Source of the DNA: Paenibacillus aestuarii
GTDB taxonomy: Bacteria > Bacillota > Bacilli > Paenibacillales > NBRC-103111
Direction of reading: 5' to 3'
NCBI RefSeq assembly: GCF_027789125.1
Contig: NZ_JAQFVF010000021.1
Span: 119,817 to 183,816 of the forward strand
Length of the DNA: 64,000 bases
In this document: positions 60,914-64,000 of the stretch, in pieces
Layout: each line of letters opens with the position of its first letter
Position numbering within the stretch: the stretch's first letter is position 1
Translations under genes and position numbers: made by a program
The notes under the pieces: model-generated
What the model saw: the letters and a program-made list of their open reading frames with translations, nothing else
The model's database searches: none
Told to the model about the DNA's origin: nothing

Positions 60914-62305
60914 TGGTACCCATGGTCTGGACACTTTGAAAAAGTGTTCAGACCATGGGTACTTTTTTTGTATACTAGAGTAAGCACCGGAGGGGATTAC
61001 ATCATGTCTAAGAAAATCTTTAGCGAAAAAGATCAAATAAGCTTATCAAAGAATAAATACGTGATCAGGATTAGCGATAAAGCAATAACCTATGCGGATG
61101 AATTTAAGCAGTTGTTCATCGATCAATATATGGCAGGTAAGCTCCCTAGAGAAATCTTTGAAGCTAACGGGTTTGACGTAAACGTAATTGGAATTCAACG
61201 TGTAAATGAGTCTGCCAAGCGTTGGAGAAAAGCATATGGAGAAGACGGAATTATTGGATTAGCTGACTCTCGTAAGGAATCTTCTGGACGTCCGCTGAAG
61301 CGTGAACTAACGAAGGATGAAGTAATTGAAAGACAGGAAGCAAGAATTAGACTCCTTGAGTCCCAGGTGGATTTGTTAAAAAAGCTAGACACGAAAGAAA
61401 GGTTGCTGGTAGCAAAGGGAAAGAACCTAAGTAAAAGTAAGTTATTTGAGCTAATTAAAGAGACTGTAGGTCAGGGTTTGGGACGTACAACGCGCTACCT
61501 CTGCGATTTATTACATGTATCTCGCTCAGGCTATTACAACTACATCCAGGCTGTAGAAGCCCGTAAAGAGCGGTCTCTTTCGGATGCCAAAGCTGGAGAA
61601 CTGATCAAAAAAGCCTTCAATAAAAAAGGCTTTAAAAAGGGCTCTCGTTCAATAAAGATGACGCTTGAAAACGAGTTTGGCGTGATTTACAACTTGAAGA
61701 AAATCCGCAGGCTTATGAAGAAATTCGACCTCGTCTGTCCTCATAGAAAACCCAATCCTTACAAACGTATAGGAAAGGCGACTCAAGAACATCGAACGCT
61801 TCCCAACAGATTAGATCGTGATTTTAAAAAAGGTGTTCCTGGGCTTGCGTTGCTCACCGACATCACTTACCTTCCATACGGCCGCTCAGAGACGGCTTAT
61901 TTGTCGACTATACTAGATGCTTCAACGGGAGAGATCCTTTCTTACAACCTATCCAACAGCCTTTCGTTAGACATTGCTACAGAAACAATCGAGGCACTCA
62001 TGAAGCAAAGAAAATTGAAGTTGCACAAAGAAGCATTCATCCATTCGGATCAAGGAAGTCATTATACGAGTCCCACATACCAAAAACTTTTGAAGCAAAA
62101 GGGACTAGGTCAATCGATGTCTAGACGAGGAAATTGCTGGGACAATGCGCCACAGGAGTCATTTTACGGTCATATGAAAGATCATGTTGACCATCGTAGC
62201 TGCCGAACCTTAGCAGAACTACAACGTAAGATTGACAGTTATATCCGCTACTACAACAATAATCGATACCAATGGGGATTAAAAAAGATGACCCCTGTGC
62301 AATAC
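60914..62305 (+). mobile_element. IS3-like insertion sequence, interrupted
   Basis: The element begins at about 60914 (a TG end followed by the 22-bp hairpin; boundary inferred) and carries one transposase gene. Its right end is missing from the window because an IS1182-like element has entered at 62306. Its base composition is more AT-rich than the neighbouring genes. Confidence 0.7.
60916..60970 (+). terminator. Strong hairpin at the left end of the IS3-like element
   Basis: Two 22-base arms (GTACCCATGGTCTGG... and its complement, one G-T pair) around GAA, followed by seven T and a TATACT -10-like box at 60971. It would stop outside transcription from entering the element. Confidence 0.8.
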
Positions 62306-62389
62306 GAGGCCACTGAAAAAGTCCTTCGTATGATAAAGACACACCCTGCTCAAGTTTTTGTGAGGATGGTGTGTCTTTTCTCTGTATAA
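61004..62389 (+). CDS. IS3-family transposase, 3' end replaced by insertion
   Basis: 461 residues as read here, from ATG at 61004 (GGAGGGG eight bases upstream). The N-terminal ~150 residues are helix-turn-helix and coiled-coil (DEVIERQEARIRLLESQVDLLKKL), then HTH_21 and the rve integrase core with D (ALLTDITYLP), D (FIHSDQGSHYTSP) and E (NAPQESFYGHMK). Helper and catalytic parts are one frame, not two frames joined by -1 shifting as in most IS3 elements. After YNNNRYQWGLKKMTPVQY the sequence passes into the left end of the IS1182-like element, so the last ~28 residues are foreign and about 10-15 native residues are lost. Confidence 0.85.
   Translation: MSKKIFSEKDQISLSKNKYVIRISDKAITYADEFKQLFIDQYMAGKLPREIFEANGFDVNVIGIQRVNESAKRWRKAYGEDGIIGLADSRKESSGRPLKRELTKDEVIERQEARIRLLESQVDLLKKLDTKERLLVAKGKNLSKSKLFELIKETVGQGLGRTTRYLCDLLHVSRSGYYNYIQAVEARKERSLSDAKAGELIKKAFNKKGFKKGSRSIKMTLENEFGVIYNLKKIRRLMKKFDLVCPHRKPNPYKRIGKATQEHRTLPNRLDRDFKKGVPGLALLTDITYLPYGRSETAYLSTILDASTGEILSYNLSNSLSLDIATETIEALMKQRKLKLHKEAFIHSDQGSHYTSPTYQKLLKQKGLGQSMSRRGNCWDNAPQESFYGHMKDHVDHRSCRTLAELQRKIDSYIRYYNNNRYQWGLKKMTPVQYEATEKVLRMIKTHPAQVFVRMVCLFSV
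62306..62320 (+). repeat. Left terminal inverted repeat of the IS1182-like element
   Basis: GAGGCCACTGAAAAA, identical over 15 bases to the complement of 63986-64000. Sequence inside it diverges immediately (GTCC against CTTG). Confidence 0.85.
62335..62378 (+). terminator. Hairpin at the left end of the IS1182-like element
   Basis: AAAGACACACC and GGTGTGTCTTT (11 bp) around 22 bases, followed by TCTCTG and a TATAAT box (62385-62390). It probably blocks read-in before the transposase promoter. Confidence 0.75.
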
Positions 62390-62418
62390 TTAAGGTATTA
62401 AACCAAGTAGGTGAAAAA

Positions 62419-63870
62419 ATGATTCAAAAACAACAATCTATGACTTTTAGCCCTTATTTGGAACTTTATAACTTGGTGGTACCGAAAGACAATATGTTAC
62501 GGCAAATCAACGAACTAGTTGACTTCTCTTTTGTATATGAAGAACTGAAGGAACGTTACTGTCTAGACAACGGCCGAAATGCGATCGACCCCATCCGAAT
62601 GTTCAAGTACTTGCTATTGAAGGCCATTTTTGAACTGTCCGACAACGACATCGTCGAACGTTCGAAGTACGACATGTCGTTTAAATATTTTCTTGATATG
62701 GCACCTGAAGATCCAGTGATTGACGCTAGTTCCTTAACCAAGTTTCGGACGCTGCGACTGAAAGACTCGAATTTACTTGACATGCTCGTGGGTAAAACAG
62801 TTGAAATTGCATTGGAGAAGGGCATTATTAAAAGCAAAGCCATCATTGTCGATGCTACTCATACCAAAGCCCGTTACAACCAAAAATCCCCGCGGGAAAT
62901 CTTGCTGGATCGTTCACGCAAGTTAAGAAGAGCGGTCTATAAAGCTGATGAGTCGCTGAAAGCCAAGTTCCCAGTTAAGAATACCAGTAATGTACTTGAA
63001 GACGAGATCGACTATTGTCAAAAACTCATAGCTGTTCTTGAAGCTGAAGGTGGTATTTGCGAATTACCAAAAATTAAAGAACCATTGAATTTCTTGAAAG
63101 AAACAGTTGCCGATGACCTGCAACAATTACGGATTTCAGAAGATCAGGATGCAAAGGTCGGTCACAAAAGCGCGGACTCTTCGTTCTTTGGCTATAAGAC
63201 CCATCTTGCCATGACCGAGGAACGAATCATAACAGCTGCCATTGTCACGACGGGTGAAAAGAATGATGGAAAGCAACTGCAATTACTCATCGAAAAAAGC
63301 AAGGCAACAGGCATGGAAATCAAGTCCGTCATCGGAGATACAGCTTACTCTGAAAAAGACAATATCGTTTATGCGAAAACCAATAATATTGAACTTATTG
63401 CAAAACTAAATCCGCTTATTACACAAGGGGCGCGTAAGAAAGAAGATGAATTTCAATTTAATAAAGATGCAGGCATGTATGTGTGCAAGGCTGGCCATAT
63501 GGCGACTCAGAAGGCACGGACAGGGAAAAAGGGAGTAAACGATAACCAAAAGAATACCTACTACTTCAATATAGAAGTGTGTAAGAGGTGCCCGTTCAAA
63601 GAGGGATGCTACACCGAAGGAGCAAAAAGCAAGACCTACTCGGTGAGTATTAAGTCTAGCGAGCATACTGAACACATCGCCTTTCAGGAAAGTGAGTACT
63701 TCAAAGAAAAGGCGAAGGAACGCTACAAAATAGAGGCGAAGAACAGTGAACTAAAACATAGACACGGATATGACGTTGCGTCATCTTCGGGTCTGGTTGG
63801 CATGGAGTTACAGGGGGCGATGACGATATTTACCGTTAACTTAAAGAGAATATTGAAACTGATGAAGTGA
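62419..63870 (+). CDS. IS1182-family transposase
   Basis: 483 residues from ATG at 62419 (TAGGTG five bases upstream). An N-terminal DUF772-type domain (IDPIRMFKYLLLKAIFELSDNDI) is followed by a DDE catalytic domain: D in AIIVDATHTKARYN, D in SVIGDTAYSEKDN and E in RYKIEAKNSELKHRHGYD. A Cys-rich insert (VCKRCPFKEGCYTEG) precedes the Glu, usual for this family. The gene is intact and the element has both ends, so it may be active. Confidence 0.92.
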   Translation: MIQKQQSMTFSPYLELYNLVVPKDNMLRQINELVDFSFVYEELKERYCLDNGRNAIDPIRMFKYLLLKAIFELSDNDIVERSKYDMSFKYFLDMAPEDPVIDASSLTKFRTLRLKDSNLLDMLVGKTVEIALEKGIIKSKAIIVDATHTKARYNQKSPREILLDRSRKLRRAVYKADESLKAKFPVKNTSNVLEDEIDYCQKLIAVLEAEGGICELPKIKEPLNFLKETVADDLQQLRISEDQDAKVGHKSADSSFFGYKTHLAMTEERIITAAIVTTGEKNDGKQLQLLIEKSKATGMEIKSVIGDTAYSEKDNIVYAKTNNIELIAKLNPLITQGARKKEDEFQFNKDAGMYVCKAGHMATQKARTGKKGVNDNQKNTYYFNIEVCKRCPFKEGCYTEGAKSKTYSVSIKSSEHTEHIAFQESEYFKEKAKERYKIEAKNSELKHRHGYDVASSSGLVGMELQGAMTIFTVNLKRILKLMK

Positions 63871-63901
63871 GCAACCAGCTATAAAGGCTTTCCTAGACAG
63901 T

Positions 63902-63948
63902 AAAAGACGGCCCCAATACCCAAAAACTGGGAATTATGGTCGTCTTTT
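63902..63948 (+). terminator. Terminator at the right end of the IS1182-like element
   Basis: AAAAGACG...CCCA and TGGG...CGTCTTTT form an interrupted stem ending in a T-rich run, 31 bases after the transposase stop. It fits termination in both directions. Confidence 0.75.
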
Positions 63949-63985
63949 ATTTTATGTTCTTCAGTTGTTCCGTAAAAATCACAAG

Positions 63986-64000
63986 TTTTTCAGTGGCCTC
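63986..64000 (-). repeat. Right terminal inverted repeat of the IS1182-like element
   Basis: TTTTTCAGTGGCCTC, the exact complement of the left repeat at 62306-62320. It ends at the last base of the window. Confidence 0.85.

Larger units (their letters stand above)
62306..64000 (+). mobile_element. IS1182-family insertion sequence, complete (about 1695 bp)
   Basis: It is bounded by perfect 15-bp terminal inverted repeats, GAGGCCACTGAAAAA at 62306-62320 and its complement at 63986-64000. It contains one transposase gene plus a terminator hairpin near each end. The target was codon Tyr/Glu near the end of the IS3-like transposase. The target duplication cannot be checked because the window stops at the right end. 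Confidence 0.85.

Overview
The window reads as chromosome of an endospore-forming Bacillota, most likely Paenibacillus or a close relative. This rests on lipoprotein-dependent sugar ABC transporters of the LplABC/YtcQ type that lack their own ATPase, large membrane-anchored AraC regulators, a YesM/YesN two-component pair, a spore-coat transglutaminase (Tgl), strong AGGAGG ribosome sites, frequent GTG/TTG starts and several plant-polysaccharide enzymes. The genus is inferred from gene content only. Nearly everything lies on the minus strand. The plus-strand genes are the partial ABC exporter at the left edge, the tgl/His-rich pair at 41.8-43.2 kb and the two insertion sequences at the right edge.

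Layout. (1) 0.4-13.2 kb is a pectin/rhamnogalacturonan utilisation locus: a GH106-like glycosidase, two permeases, an AraC regulator with an extracellular sensor, a solute-binding lipoprotein, a GH105 unsaturated-glycuronyl hydrolase, a C-terminal remnant of a GH28 polygalacturonase and a two-domain mutarotase-like protein. (2) 13.4-18.6 kb holds a YolD-like gene behind a LexA-type SOS box, a LytS-like sensor kinase, a secreted protein with ten Big_2-type repeats, and an OmpR-type response regulator whose phospho-acceptor aspartate is glycine. (3) 18.8-28.8 kb holds a hydroxy-acid/aldehyde set that converges on glycerate (glycerate kinase, D-2-hydroxyacid dehydrogenase, aldehyde dehydrogenase, iron alcohol dehydrogenase, YesM/YesN, a GarR-like reductase), preceded by an RraA-like protein. 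(4) 28.9-41.5 kb holds two sugar ABC transporters, an Ldh2-type dehydrogenase, a Dabb protein, three more RraA-like proteins and a LacI regulator. Two operons here start behind the same tandem operator (AAATCGAT repeated at 13-bp spacing) next to good sigma-A promoters, so regions 3 and 4 look like one regulated catabolic system of unknown substrate.

(5) 41.8-43.2 kb is a spore-coat island: Tgl with Gln in place of the catalytic Glu, then a protein with about 42 histidines in its last 90 residues. (6) 43.4-54.3 kb is an Opp/Dpp-type transporter with both ATPases, followed by two formylglycine-type sulfatases and preceded by an AraC sensor-regulator. (7) 54.4-60.8 kb is a sugar-type transporter with a trans-sulfuration-type PLP enzyme, a GntR/LacI hybrid regulator and a PhyH dioxygenase. 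(8) 60.9-64 kb is an IS3-like element whose transposase 3' end has been hit by an IS1182-like element. The second element's 15-bp terminal repeats are visible at 62306 and at the last base of the window.

No tRNA, rRNA, CRISPR array or recognised riboswitch was seen. The four sugar-type ABC systems here have no ATPase of their own and presumably share an MsmX/MsmK-type subunit encoded elsewhere.
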